Numbered from the stretch's first letter, positions 49,861 to 60,350 are shown. The stretch is DNA of 64,000 nucleotides from Branchiostoma floridae (GCF_000003815.2 NC_049990.1:12295712-12359711); one strand, 5' to 3'. Program-made: numbers and translations. Notes: generated by a model not told the origin, from the letters alone.

Positions 49861-52004
49861 ACTCGCCAACATGGCAAGTATTGTTACCGAGCGATTCAAA
49901 ATATAATTACTACGAAGTCAATAAAAAGCCTCTCTATAATAACGACTCCAGTAGACTTTAGAAGATAATAATCAGCAAAGACATTTTTGATGAGTGAAAA
50001 TAGTAATTTGACCGCACTACAAGAGAGTTTCTGTTCTTCGTCCAAACAATTGATTCAATTCTTCATCAAGATATTCAGAATAACTGTAGGTGACAGGATA
50101 ATGGGTATTTTTACTAAAGAGTACATCCTTACTGCAAGCTCATGCCTGCATTCTAATTGCAAACAGCGTGGTATACCTAATTGTATAGTTAGTTAGTTAA
50201 CAAAGAAGGAACATGATATTTATAGATGAAAGGGAAATAACATCTATTCAAACTCTACTTCTACTTAATAAGCTGTTTAATGGGTTTACTGGACCTCTCC
50301 TTTGCCAAGAAAATTACCTGTCTCAGCCAGTGGTGGTAATCAACGGCCTTCAGTCTGTCACCATGGCAACCATTGACGTCACGTACTTCAAAGAAGTGGT
50401 GTTGTATATCAGCATTGGTATCTTAGGTAATTTGATACATGCCAAACACATGCCACATAGACTGTTTATTACATGTTTATAAGCAGCTGGTGCTTAGCCT
50501 AGGTGACCAGCTCGGAAGGTACTGGCAGCACAATATGGCGGATTTGCTAAACATGATTAGGTGTCCTGGATAAAATGTCCAGTAAACGCTATCGAATGAT
50601 CCACCTTTTACTAATTAGTTTGTATCGGGTGTTTGCCCATACGTGTATATGACGTAAGCATTGTCCGCCATGCTGGATGGTTAAACTATAGCTCGGTTAA
50701 CTCAAATGAATATATTTATACATTATTACAGTTACATAAGTATGGAATTGACTTACTGAGCCAAATCAGTGGCAAAATAGAAAATTTGTATAAAATGCAT
50801 CAACAGTTAAAGTTGTCTATTCAATCGCTAAATTTCATAATCGCAATTATTTCATTGCTGTGTCGAGGCCAGCTAGCTAGAACCTTGTTCCTACAGCTGA
50901 CATACAAAGCCATCAGCTACTCCTTTTTCTCTAACCCTTTAATTTTCATAATTTCCGAACGCAATATTATATGGCTTTGCGGCATCTGTCACTCCCCCGC
51001 TTTCTCATTGTGTATCTGAATCGTCAGAAGGTTGCAGCTCAATACGACAGGGTTATCACAGTCCATCTGATGCCGAATACCGAGGCTTGGTATGACGTCA
51101 TACCATCTACTACTGGTGTTCATTCAGCAGCTGTAACCACCGTGGGAACACAGGATATCATATAATCTCAAAGCAGATCCTACGGTAGCATAAGATAGTA
51201 TCAAGGGCTTGCAAAGGATTGTAGCCAACCTAGGAGTGTACCGGTAGCCAATGCACACTCTTAGGCCGGGTAATACTACTAGTATTTTATGCTACCGCGT
51301 ACCGTAGGATATGCTTGGATCTGCTCAAGCATGTCCCGCTAGCTAACGATATACGATAATTACTTGTGTTATGTAAGGGCTGCCCCTCATTGTCGTCAAT
51401 TATTTATTGAATTTACTCACACAAAAAGGACAGGTCGTTCAGTGTAATATAACCAGCTGCTGCCGCGCCGCGTGCCTGTGAAGCTTTCACCGAAGGACGC
51501 GGTTATTTGTTATTGGGTGGGCCGACTACTCACTCTTTGCATCCAGGGGCTGAATTGCGAGGAGCTTACAATAGACGGGGCTAAATCACAAGGGTCTGGA
51601 GCGAGATGCCATTCGGCGCCACTCAGGTGACCTCAATACGACAGTAATTGCCCCAGGTGCGGCCAAGGTACTGTAGGTTTGAACCGCTCACACCGCACCA
51701 TCGCACATGTGGCGGGTTCTTTAATGTAACTTGAGTAAAGTGAGGAAAATCGTGTAAAGTGCCTTTCCCAAGGGCACAAGATCGGCAGCACGGCAGTCGG
51801 ATTCGATCCCGCAACCTCTCGGTCACGAGGCGAACACAATATCACTGTGCCACGCGGTTATAACGGCTATATAGATACAGATACAGATGCAGATACAGAA
51901 TATTTTTATTTGAAAGGTATGCCAACTTAGAAGGCCGTTTATACTGGCTGTGTACATACAAATTCAAGCCATAGAAATAAAGAAAAACATTACAGTAATA
52001 CGTC
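49861..52004. other. Spacer between unit B and unit A'
   Basis: 49861-50470 is the distal part of unit B. Beyond it no gene is supportable: ORFs near 49987, 50213 and 50633 have no protein-like signature. A SINE lies at 51620-51862, and an (ATACAG)n run at 51877-51900. Confidence 0.5.
51620..51862 (-). mobile_element. tRNA-derived SINE
   Basis: On the - strand: TGGCACAGTGATATTGTGTT (A-box region), GGGATCGAATCC (B-box), then TTGTGCCCTTGGGAAAGGCA shared with the element at 11430, and a body of about 150 bases ending near CCCCAGGTG... Coding ORFs here are artefacts. Confidence 0.75.
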
Positions 52005-52830
52005 CAACACTTTGATGTGTGTGACATGCTCATGCGATAAGATGTCCATGTTGCACTTGAATAAAGGAAACTACATCAGGAAAATTAGAATTCGTCAGGC
52101 ACGTTATTATGTCTATAAATGTACAATCTACTGTAATAATTGACATCTTTTCTTTGTTGAAGTCTTAATTGTGAGCCAAATTAACTTTCTCATACTTGTG
52201 TACACTACCAGCAAAGGACAATGTCGTATAGATATGTCTGATATGTAAAACAATGTCGATGCAATTAGAGTATCATTACTTACATTCTATTCGAAATCAC
52301 CTATAGAAACATGGTATTTTCGTCACAAACATCTTACTTGTGCAAATTGCTAGCGTAACAATAGACTCATAAAATATGTATGTCTAAATTGTGATGAAGT
52401 GCTTACGATGGTGCATTAGGCAGATTGGACTCCAATGTCACACATGTTGTTTAACGTGCAATCAACTGTAATTAACGGCTGTCTTTCTTTGTTCAAGACC
52501 TGCAGCTGATAGCATGGCGGGTCACTCACCTATATTGGTTTGTACCTACAAAGGCTATACCGGTGATCTGGAATTGATACGTATTTTGATGCAAGGTGGC
52601 ATATTATTACCTATCGAGTCACTTTGAATGCTAGTTTTAGAAACTGACAATAATGGTGCGTTAGCAACGTTTTACGTTTCTGACTTAATCTTTGACAGCA
52701 TTTTCACACTCTTATTGCCTATTGGATACTAGTATCTTTGGAAAAAGAACCATCACCATGTTAAAAGTCTAGATTTTAAGATAAATGTTAAAATACAGGA
52801 TGAGAATATAACCGATGCCACCTATTGTCC

Positions 52831-54360
52831 TTACCAGGGTTTCTGAGCATCATGGAGTCTGTTGGAGAGAGCTTGCACCATCTCATCGAGGCGGCCGTGT
52901 TTCCCCGCAGTAGGATAGTAGGATTTGCCAGGTGAATGCATGGACTCGTCGTACTGTCTTTTCTTGCTATAGATACCTTTATCTCCAATGTGTGTTTTGT
53001 TCGAGTGAATAGGCACTCCTGTTGTCGCCACCTGCTCTGGTGTAGAGCGAGAATCTGGAACCACCATCAGACCATCAGACTTCACCGAAGCTTTCCCAGT
53101 ATGACTACGCTTCCTTTTGCGTTTCCTGTTCTTATCTTGGATGAAGCTGTTTTGGGTAGCTAAAGTGTCGGTTTTTGTCGAGGCACGTCGGCTTCTCTTA
53201 CCCTCGATACAGTTGTCTAAGCAATCTTTCCCGTTGTTGAGGAGGTCTGTTGTAGAAGAAGGCAGAGTGTCAACATGGCTAGCGCTTGGCGTCTTGCTAA
53301 CGGTCAGATCAATCGGTTGTTGTTGTTGGGAGAAATCAGAACCGTCGTCTTTCATATTCCCAATTCTCTGAAGATCTTTCTCAGTTGCGTGAATCTTAAA
53401 TTCTTTCAAGTCGTGGATCTCGTCTTTGAGTGATGCTTGTTTGTCTGAGCAGGGTGTCTTGTAGTTGTTTTTACCTGCCCGTGATAGATCCATTGGCTTT
53501 ATCTCATCCAGTTCAGCGTTTGGCACTTTGTGAATGGTGCGGGGGCCGGGGCACGGTTGTGGTTTTGATGCAACATGGTATCCAATTACGTCGTCGTTTC
53601 TCGCCGTTGACGGTAGGGGTTTGATTGTAGCTGCGGGCACAACTGAAGCCTTGGTTGAACAGCCAAATGGTTTCCTTCTCACCCTGCCATTCTGTGACCA
53701 GGACTGCGAGGCTGTTTCTGCAGGGACGTTAGGCCTCTCTGCCTCTGTTAGACCTTTGCCACAAGCAGCTTTCACTCTAGAGAGGTAATCAACCAAGCGA
53801 TTCCACATGGAAGCCATGGTTTCTTGATTTAAATCCCGTGAATGTTTTTGATAGTTCGAGACATTACTCGAGGGGATTGGAGAAAAAGCAGACCGTGTCT
53901 TCATGTCATTCTGGGTGAGTAATACCTGTTTCGTGCTGAGAAACTCACGCTGTTGTGGACCCTTTGTCACCTTTCCTGTGGAGACGGTCGCCATCTTGTT
54001 GAATTCCTCCTGAGTTATGGATCTGGCGTCGACAATGGTGGGTGACAGGGACTGCTGCTGGTGCTGTTTCTCACGTGCACTGCTGCAGGCCCCTTTTACA
54101 GAAGAACTGATCGGTTTGCACAGCTGTCTTCTTAGGTCTTCGGAACGGTGTGTGTTATCACCTTTAGAGGTCATGTTTGTTGGCAAGATCACGGAAGGTC
54201 GCTTCTCTATTGGAGTGGAGGAAGAGTATTTGGAAGCATCACAACCACTGAAGTCGTCCGTAAGTCCTTCCCAGCTCCCAAGTACCATAAGCTTCGTGAG
54301 ACAGGTACTGAAACAAACGTAGTCGGCTTTCATTGAAATGATTTGACTCAAAGCCGCCAT
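52831..54360 (-). CDS. Gene A': duplicate of gene A
   Basis: ORF of 509 aa from the ATG at 54360; protein similarity with gene A begins at EKRPSVILP, about 51 residues in. The ATG used by gene A is ATA here, so A' must start upstream (Met1 or Met10) or at the shared MTSK. Shared features in order: PTIVDARSITQEEFNKM, VDYLSR segment, EIKPMDLSRAG, a charged helix, PIDLTVSK, a KNRKRKRKR basic run and the C-terminal GKHGRLDEMVQALSNRL. No stop or frameshift despite many substitutions and small indels (a four-residue deletion before QQREFL, for example), which suggests selection on the protein. Same inferred role as gene A: a nuclear cofactor able to bind CtBP. Confidence 0.8.
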   Translation of the reverse strand: MAALSQIISMKADYVCFSTCLTKLMVLGSWEGLTDDFSGCDASKYSSSTPIEKRPSVILPTNMTSKGDNTHRSEDLRRQLCKPISSSVKGACSSAREKQHQQQSLSPTIVDARSITQEEFNKMATVSTGKVTKGPQQREFLSTKQVLLTQNDMKTRSAFSPIPSSNVSNYQKHSRDLNQETMASMWNRLVDYLSRVKAACGKGLTEAERPNVPAETASQSWSQNGRVRRKPFGCSTKASVVPAATIKPLPSTARNDDVIGYHVASKPQPCPGPRTIHKVPNAELDEIKPMDLSRAGKNNYKTPCSDKQASLKDEIHDLKEFKIHATEKDLQRIGNMKDDGSDFSQQQQPIDLTVSKTPSASHVDTLPSSTTDLLNNGKDCLDNCIEGKRSRRASTKTDTLATQNSFIQDKNRKRKRKRSHTGKASVKSDGLMVVPDSRSTPEQVATTGVPIHSNKTHIGDKGIYSKKRQYDESMHSPGKSYYPTAGKHGRLDEMVQALSNRLHDAQKPW

Positions 54361-54589
54361 TCCTCTACGTTAAAAACAAACAGTGCGTGCTGATAAAATC
54401 TACACTGTCGAAAGCTTTTTGAATCTATCGACAAATAGGTTGAGAATAAGGCTCGAAAACGCATTTATATCCAACATAGAAGCAACTAGATTACATTATA
54501 TAAAAACACTAGACTAAGTGTGCTGAGAACAAACAAAACTTTCTCACATCAAAGCCGATTATCTGCACTGTAGCTGTCGTGCCGCTACT

Positions 54590-54604
54590 CAAAATGGCTT
54601 CCGG
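54590..54604 (-). promoter_or_regulatory. ETS/YY1-type composite site upstream of gene A'
   Basis: On the - strand ACCGGAAGCCATTTTGAG, equivalent to 42155-42169 of gene A. It lies about 230 bases upstream of the first ATG. Confidence 0.5.
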
Positions 54605-54910
54605 TAAAACCAAACCCTGATATAACGTTATACTCTTCAGCATACCCTTTTTACCCGGCGCAGGATTCTAAACAGGATCTGCACACAGAATTCTTTGTTT
54701 CGGGATGCAAGGTTCTCGCATGTCTGTCCTAGACTCCCGCCTTCCTCCCACGGTGGATTACTGTTCAGCTCAGGAAGCGAAGGACACGGTCTGTCCCTAC
54801 AATGCGAACACTCGGCACCTAATGAGTCTTCTACAGCAACATGTCAACGTGGCAGGCAAGCATTCATTGGGCGGGGCTAACAGCCGTGTGACGCAATTAT
54901 GTGTACTCCA

Positions 54911-56099
54911 TTGGCCTGACATGTCACCGACAGCTAGCCAGTGCGTACGTGCTTTCAAAATTAGACAAAGTATCGTCAACTTAAAATCTTTATAATTTAC
55001 GACGGAACGACGGAGATGAATCGCTTTGAAGATTTGCCAGGAGAAGAAAGATAAAGAAGAAGCTGATTCTTTACGAATACAATATTAGCCATACCTACGG
55101 CACGGTTGAAATGTGATAAATAGCACGGTACCGGTATCAGCACCAGTCTTGATTTGGCACAGTTCCACCTGCCTGTCAAGCAGTTGGCTTCAAATGACGT
55201 CAGATGTCAAGGCCATCGGTTTACAATATCAGTGGGTGGATGTGCTGGGGTGAATGATAAATCTCCTTAGTATATGCTGGTACGTGTTGGCAAAAGGAAG
55301 ACATATGGTAGATTTCGGACACCTACCGGCTTTCTACGATACAGCAGCGGAACGGCCGTTTTTATATGTCGTGTTTTAGACATGCTATGGTCATGAGTAT
55401 AGCTCTGCGGACAGAATGTAACTTGTAACTTTGTAATGGACTATATCAAGCAAGGATTTATCTGTTTTTAGCATGTACCGCAGGTGCTGATTATCACAAA
55501 AATGAATGCAAGTTGTGCAAATTTGCATATCTAATTTGCATAACTAGTTAGCAGTTGAACTCAATAGAATGTCCCCTGCTGGATCAATGCATAAACTCTT
55601 AGATGTCACCGAGCAAAGCAAGATCCTGACGAGATCAAGATGATGAGAAATACATATCTTCACTTTCTTCCCTAAAATAACAACATTAGATGCATGTGGA
55701 AATCTAGTACCAAGTCAATAGACCAATTTTACTGATGACTCATTTTACATAAATTTGCCATTTTATCATTAACCATACCTCGGTGAGCTAATTTCATACT
55801 TATAACATTACACATTTGAATATACCTAGGTTTAACTTAACAGCATAGTATGTCCATAATAGTCATATGAGTGCAACCACCCAACACAAAGTAACTAGTA
55901 AAAAGGGAATCTTTTGATATTATTCTAAAGCTGGGCGCTAATCAGGTTTTGTAAACCTTCGACATACTGTGTTTTAACTTCATCCAATCTGCTCTTGTCC
56001 AATCTTCTTGTAAACATGAGATAAAATGTTTATTTGGCATGTAGAATGAGTAAGATAGAGCTTGTGTCAAACAAGCTATATGTAAACAAGGAGGTTAAC
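54911..56099. other. Spacer between units A' and B'
   Basis: No gene seen. Contains an interspersed repeat at 55265-55410 and the inferred right inversion breakpoint. Confidence 0.45.
55265..55410 (+). repeat. Interspersed repeat, copy 3
   Basis: Matches the 3' part of 12305-12525 and 24655-24905: CGATACAGCAGCGGAACGGC then TTTTAGACATGCTATGGTC. Confidence 0.55.
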
Positions 56100-57010
56100 A
56101 TGCGTTAAACAGTTTATGTGGCGTGTAAAGAGCTTGAGTAATTAGAGGAATGAAATGCAACACCTCTCCTTTTGAGTGCATGACGTCAATGTTGCCATGG
56201 TTACAGACTTAAAGTAAGGCCGCTGATTAGCACGTACTGAAATTGTTGATTTTCTCGGCAAAGGTGAGGGTTAGTACTAATAGTGCTATCCATTCAAATA
56301 GTATATGTCATTAACAGTTATACACATGTTTGTTTAGCAGTGAATGTGAAAAAATACAATTTGGAAGAAGAGATACTCGTTGTATTTGTAATTGCATTGC
56401 AGTTGGCTGATTACTATTTTTTGTTCTTTTCAATAAAACACTATGGCATACATTATTAATGCTTTGTGATCATTCTTAATCAATTATTCAGTTGAGAGAT
56501 ATTGGGAGCAACCAACTCATCATCATCAACCAACTAAAGAGTTAAATGTTCATGTCTGTAATGTATTGTATGCATTAATAGTTTCTGTATCTTATCAGTA
56601 TCAAGGAGCTTTTGTCAAGAAAAAGCTCATTGTCTGTGTCTAGTAGTTTTCACAGACTATTTGAAACCAAAATACTGCGTTTGACGATTAAGTAAGAGAA
56701 GGTATGCAAGAATATGTGAAGAGGTGTATTCTGTAGGCAGGCAGTATTCTACGAATATCTTATAAGACCAAATGTAACAGTCCAAGAAAGGTAGCCTTAT
56801 GTTTTATCGATTTCTATACAGCTCATAGATATATCTTGCGGACTCTACATGTCCAAAAGGTCATATCAGCGGACATATCAAAGTCATCGTGACAATGATA
56901 ATATTTTACAGTACGTTTTGGGGATCACAATTTGATATTGCATGACGTAAACGTTTTTGTTCCCTGTTGCTACATGTATTATTGTGTGGTGAGAACGCCT
57001 TTACTCAGGG

Positions 57011-57215
57011 GTCAACAAACAACAATAGAGTAGTTTGTTGACTCAGCGGGCCTAGCTCTTGAATTATGTGACTCGACTGACCTCGACCGGTCAGGACCGG
57101 CTGAAACCGGTTTGAACTGCCTCATATGAATACATGCCGTAGTTGGGTAATGAAGGATTTGAAACAGCTGCCACTGAAGAAATTCTTGTCCCAAACCCCG
57201 CAACAGAGTGAGTAC
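57011..57215 (+). promoter_or_regulatory. Gene B' promoter and 5' UTR exon region
   Basis: Starts with a perfect 10-bp inverted repeat (GTCAACAAAC, 12-base spacer, GTTTGTTGAC, 57011-57042), then ACCGGCTGAAACCGGT near 57095-57110, GTTGGGTAATGAA, CAGCTGCCACTGAAGA and a GTGAGTAC donor at about 57206-57213. Gene B has the same order. The TATA-like word of gene B is degenerate here (CATATGAATA). Confidence 0.55.
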
Positions 57216-58057
57216 ATATCTTCAGTTCGTTGTAAAAAAATGCCCCTGTTTTGTGTACATTTCTGGCCCCTACTTGGTCTGTAAGATTGTTATCTGACAT
57301 TCCAAACTAGCCTGATTACGGCCTTATTTATGATTATGAGGGCTCCCAACGTCCACTTAAGTCACATGAGAGAAAATTTGGATAAAACTCTTGACCTCGC
57401 AGTAAATTATAAAGTCTTGCACGACATATGATCCTAATAAGACCTTTTTATGCTTCATTTACCATTTAACTCCGGTGAGACGTGTTTGTGCAAATTCTTT
57501 GCTGACACGTCATACATAATTGAGTGTTTACTTAAAGCAGCTGAAGTGGGTGTAACGGTATGTTATCATGTATGAAAAAAGCGTATGTTCACCGGGACAG
57601 TTTATGAGTAAGTGTATATGACCGATTCCGAATGTGCCATGATCCGCATATCATAAGCGGAGGTATGACTGCAAGCTTTGTTTTGGCATGGGCCACTTCC
57701 GCAAAAATGTTTTCATGGCAATTGTGCAATTACATCACGTAGTTGCGCAATCGCTTCAAGGGCAATACCTAATATGGGCCTGTGGAAAAGGCTAAAGCTT
57801 TACGTCCAACACCAAATTGAATTGGGACTTACCCAAATTTTCAGCCTACTCCGTCAGCCTTGTTCGCGGAATGGACCCGAATAATATGGGCCTCTTTTCT
57901 TCTATACACAGAGAAGAATTTGCCAGCAACCCTGGAGGACATTGGCCAGGTCTGCGATACACTTCGTGTAAAACCACCCCAGTTCAAACACTGTAAGGGA
58001 CAGGACTTTTGAACAACGTAGACAGCAAAGGCGATATCCTGAAGGAATAAGACCGAG

Positions 58058-58903
58058 ATGACGGACAGTTTTCCAACTATCTCGGACATCAAGTCCATCA
58101 GTCTGGAGGAGTTTGACAGGATGTCAGGGTCATCAGCTCAACCGGGCAACCGAGACAACATGGCCGCCAGTGTCAGTGTCGTGACAGGTTCACTACCTAC
58201 AGGTGTAACCCCGAACACCTTCATCACATCAGGCGATACGTACTACAGGAAAGCACTGCTCAACTTCCTCGTGAAGGCGTCCAACGGACTCATCAACGTC
58301 CACAATACAAAAGCTTCAGCGACAAACACAGGAATTCAAGGAAAATCAGTTTTTGTACCTTCGTATGGTGTGGTACGTCCATCAAATACGTTTTCGAAAA
58401 ATTCCACACAGAGAGCAAAGAGCACAACTAACATGAAAGAACAGACTGCAAACAATAACAGTGGACACAGTATTTACCAAAATGGGGGTGTTAATACCCG
58501 AAGTTGCCGTCCTGGAGTGTCTGGCCCACTCCCTCGCGATGATAAGATCAACACTCTGAAGAGGAAGCTTCAAGAATCACAAGAGGCCATATGCAATTTG
58601 AAGAAACTGAAAAAGGACAGCGTGATGTGGAGTGATAATGGGGAACATCCGGTGGATCTAACCGTCACCGGAAAGGTGAACCATACATTCCGGCCACATC
58701 CGGTTGGTGAATCAGTAACTACATCAGCCACGTCACCAGATTCCCATCACGTGACGAAGGATGTCAGCAGGTCAACTCGTGACGCTCAGTCACAGGAGGA
58801 CAAGAACTCTTCCACACAGACTCCAGTTGTGAAGAAGAGACGCAGGCTTTCTGAGATAGTCAACAGTTTGACAAGTAAAAGGCTCAACCATGAGAAGTCC
58901 TAG
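58058..58903 (+). CDS. Gene B': duplicate of gene B
   Basis: A 281-aa single coding exon, start MTDSFPTIS, equal to that of gene B. Block PTISDIKSISLEEFDRM at residues 6-22; then about 70 almost unchanged residues (to KASATNTGIQ); a divergent Ser/Asn-rich middle with small indels; the coiled-coil segment KINTLKRKLQESQEAICNLK; PVDLTV; and KKRRRLSEIVNSLTSKRL near the end. The middle (about residues 95-145) has changed far more than the two ends, which points to the N-terminal block, PxDLT and C-terminal helix as the functional parts. A 5' UTR intron is likely from the donor at about 57206. Function unknown; nuclear cofactor inferred. Confidence 0.8.
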   Translation: MTDSFPTISDIKSISLEEFDRMSGSSAQPGNRDNMAASVSVVTGSLPTGVTPNTFITSGDTYYRKALLNFLVKASNGLINVHNTKASATNTGIQGKSVFVPSYGVVRPSNTFSKNSTQRAKSTTNMKEQTANNNSGHSIYQNGGVNTRSCRPGVSGPLPRDDKINTLKRKLQESQEAICNLKKLKKDSVMWSDNGEHPVDLTVTGKVNHTFRPHPVGESVTTSATSPDSHHVTKDVSRSTRDAQSQEDKNSSTQTPVVKKRRRLSEIVNSLTSKRLNHEKS

Positions 58904-59084
58904 ATGGGCTATAATTTAGAGCTTCCCGAATATTTATCAAATAGAACTTTCTGGTAGAACTATAGACTTCTTCTTTTTCACCGGTCTTCTAAACAGTCAC
59001 GAGTAGTTTATAGGTATCATGGAACGGGTCTTTCACAAATTGACTTAAAAATAACACGATCAGTTGCAAGGTTCGCCCATGCAC

Positions 59085-59280
59085 ACAAATGCAGCCGAGA
59101 TTTCCGTTTTTCGATTCAGCCTATAGTATTTTGATCATTCGGCCGGGCATATTCACCCACTGACGTTATATATAGACCGATAGCCTTGGAACGTGGTGTG
59201 ATTTGTAACTACTTGACAGGCATGAGTTGTGCCAAATTAAGTCTAGAGCTAATAACGTTATATGTTTCTGATACGCTATT
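59085..59280. repeat. Direct repeat, copy 1
   Basis: Shares with 60180-60350, in the same orientation: TTTTTCGATTCAG, CATTCGGCCG, ATATATAGACC, GTGGTGTGATTTGT, CTTGACAGGCATG, and a TGCCAAATT...ATAACGTTA end. About 75-80% alike by eye; no coding frame. Confidence 0.7.
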
Positions 59281-60179
59281 GAACGCCACAAATGTTTCTC
59301 TCATTTTCAACAACACTGGTACCCGTTATGAAGAATAATGGTAAGAAACTGTCATATACGTCGTAAGATCATTTATATTTATTTTCCATGATTGACCTTT
59401 TTACAGTATGTTGTATGATACGTAATGATAGTCAGCTTGCATTTAGATAAAACTACTTGAGCATTTCTGGATCGTTTACCTATCGTTACGTTAGCCTTTG
59501 ATATTCTGCTGAATTGTAGCAAATGTCTAATACACTTACTACTTATAAGACTAATGTCAATTATAAGATGTTATCACTGAATATAATTCTTTTTTTGTAC
59601 AGTGACTAATTTTATAAGTTTGATATAAGTGCTTATTAATAAGTGATGAAGGCCCATAAACCAAATAATGGCCAAGCTAAGTTGTGATGTGCTACATACA
59701 TTCAATACAGTGACACCAATATGCCCTGCTCGATATCAATGCATCCGTTGCGTACTCGTCTGGAAGTTATTCTAAGTTGTGCATGGTTACATAGCTAGGG
59801 ATGTTTGATGTACTATAATGATATTTAAGGTTAGTCATCAATTACATCTGATACATATATTTCATATCAACACAGGGTTATCAGATAGTACTTATAGTCT
59901 AAAATACAAGAAAAATAAACCCTTTTGAATATATATATAGTGAAAATATCATGTAGATTAAACTATATTTCAAAATCTTACTAGGCACTATTCAAAGTCA
60001 ATCATGAACTTGTAAAAGGTGACTTCCGCCAGTTGTTACGCCCGAATGTAACGTGGATATGTGATAGGTAGTGCCACATCATACCACTAATGGGAGGTCC
60101 TTTCTGAGGAACTACATGTGGAAGTGAAAAGGAAACAATTGTTCTCTGTTTGTTCTAATACAAATGTATCTTCCCAAAC

Positions 60180-60350
60180 AATTTACAGATTCCCATTTTT
60201 CGATTCAGTCTAATGGTATTTTCGTCATTCGGCCGAGCATTTCCAATCACTAACATCATATATAGACCTGTCCTTGGAGCGTGGTGTGATTTGTGGCAAA
60301 CTTGACAGGCATGTGGAGCTATGCCAAATTGAATCAGTGAATAACGTTAA
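60180..60350. repeat. Direct repeat, copy 2
   Basis: Second copy of 59085-59280, 1.1 kb downstream, with the same order of words. Confidence 0.7.

Larger units (their letters stand above)
46709..50470. repeat. Segmental duplication unit B
   Basis: Aligns inverted with 56100-58903: the coding exon; TTGCGCAACTACGTGATG near 47797 against its complement near 57735; a promoter stretch near 48320-48450 against 57070-57200; and CTGTCACCATGGCAACCATTG near 50357 against 56180-56215. The unit is longer than its partner mainly because a MITE (49135-49860) is inserted only here. Confidence 0.83.
52005..54910. repeat. Segmental duplication unit A' (inverted copy)
   Basis: Inverted partner of 41860-45210, covering the coding exon, its 5' UTR/promoter side (to about 54910) and 3' flank (down to about 52005). 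Coding similarity is markedly higher than in the flanks. Confidence 0.85.
56100..58903. repeat. Segmental duplication unit B' (inverted copy)
   Basis: Inverted partner of 46709-50470. Includes the CAAGGAGGTTA word at 56087-56097 at its edge, the promoter block at 57011-57215, the UTR-intron region and the coding exon. The MITE of unit B is absent. Confidence 0.83.

Noticed and set aside
50213-51165. Run of + strand ORFs of 64-128 aa
   Set aside because: No domain, no splice logic; the first part is flank duplicated from unit B without frame conservation in unit B'.
51623-51845. Overlapping - strand ORFs with cysteine-rich start
   Set aside because: They lie inside a tRNA-derived SINE.
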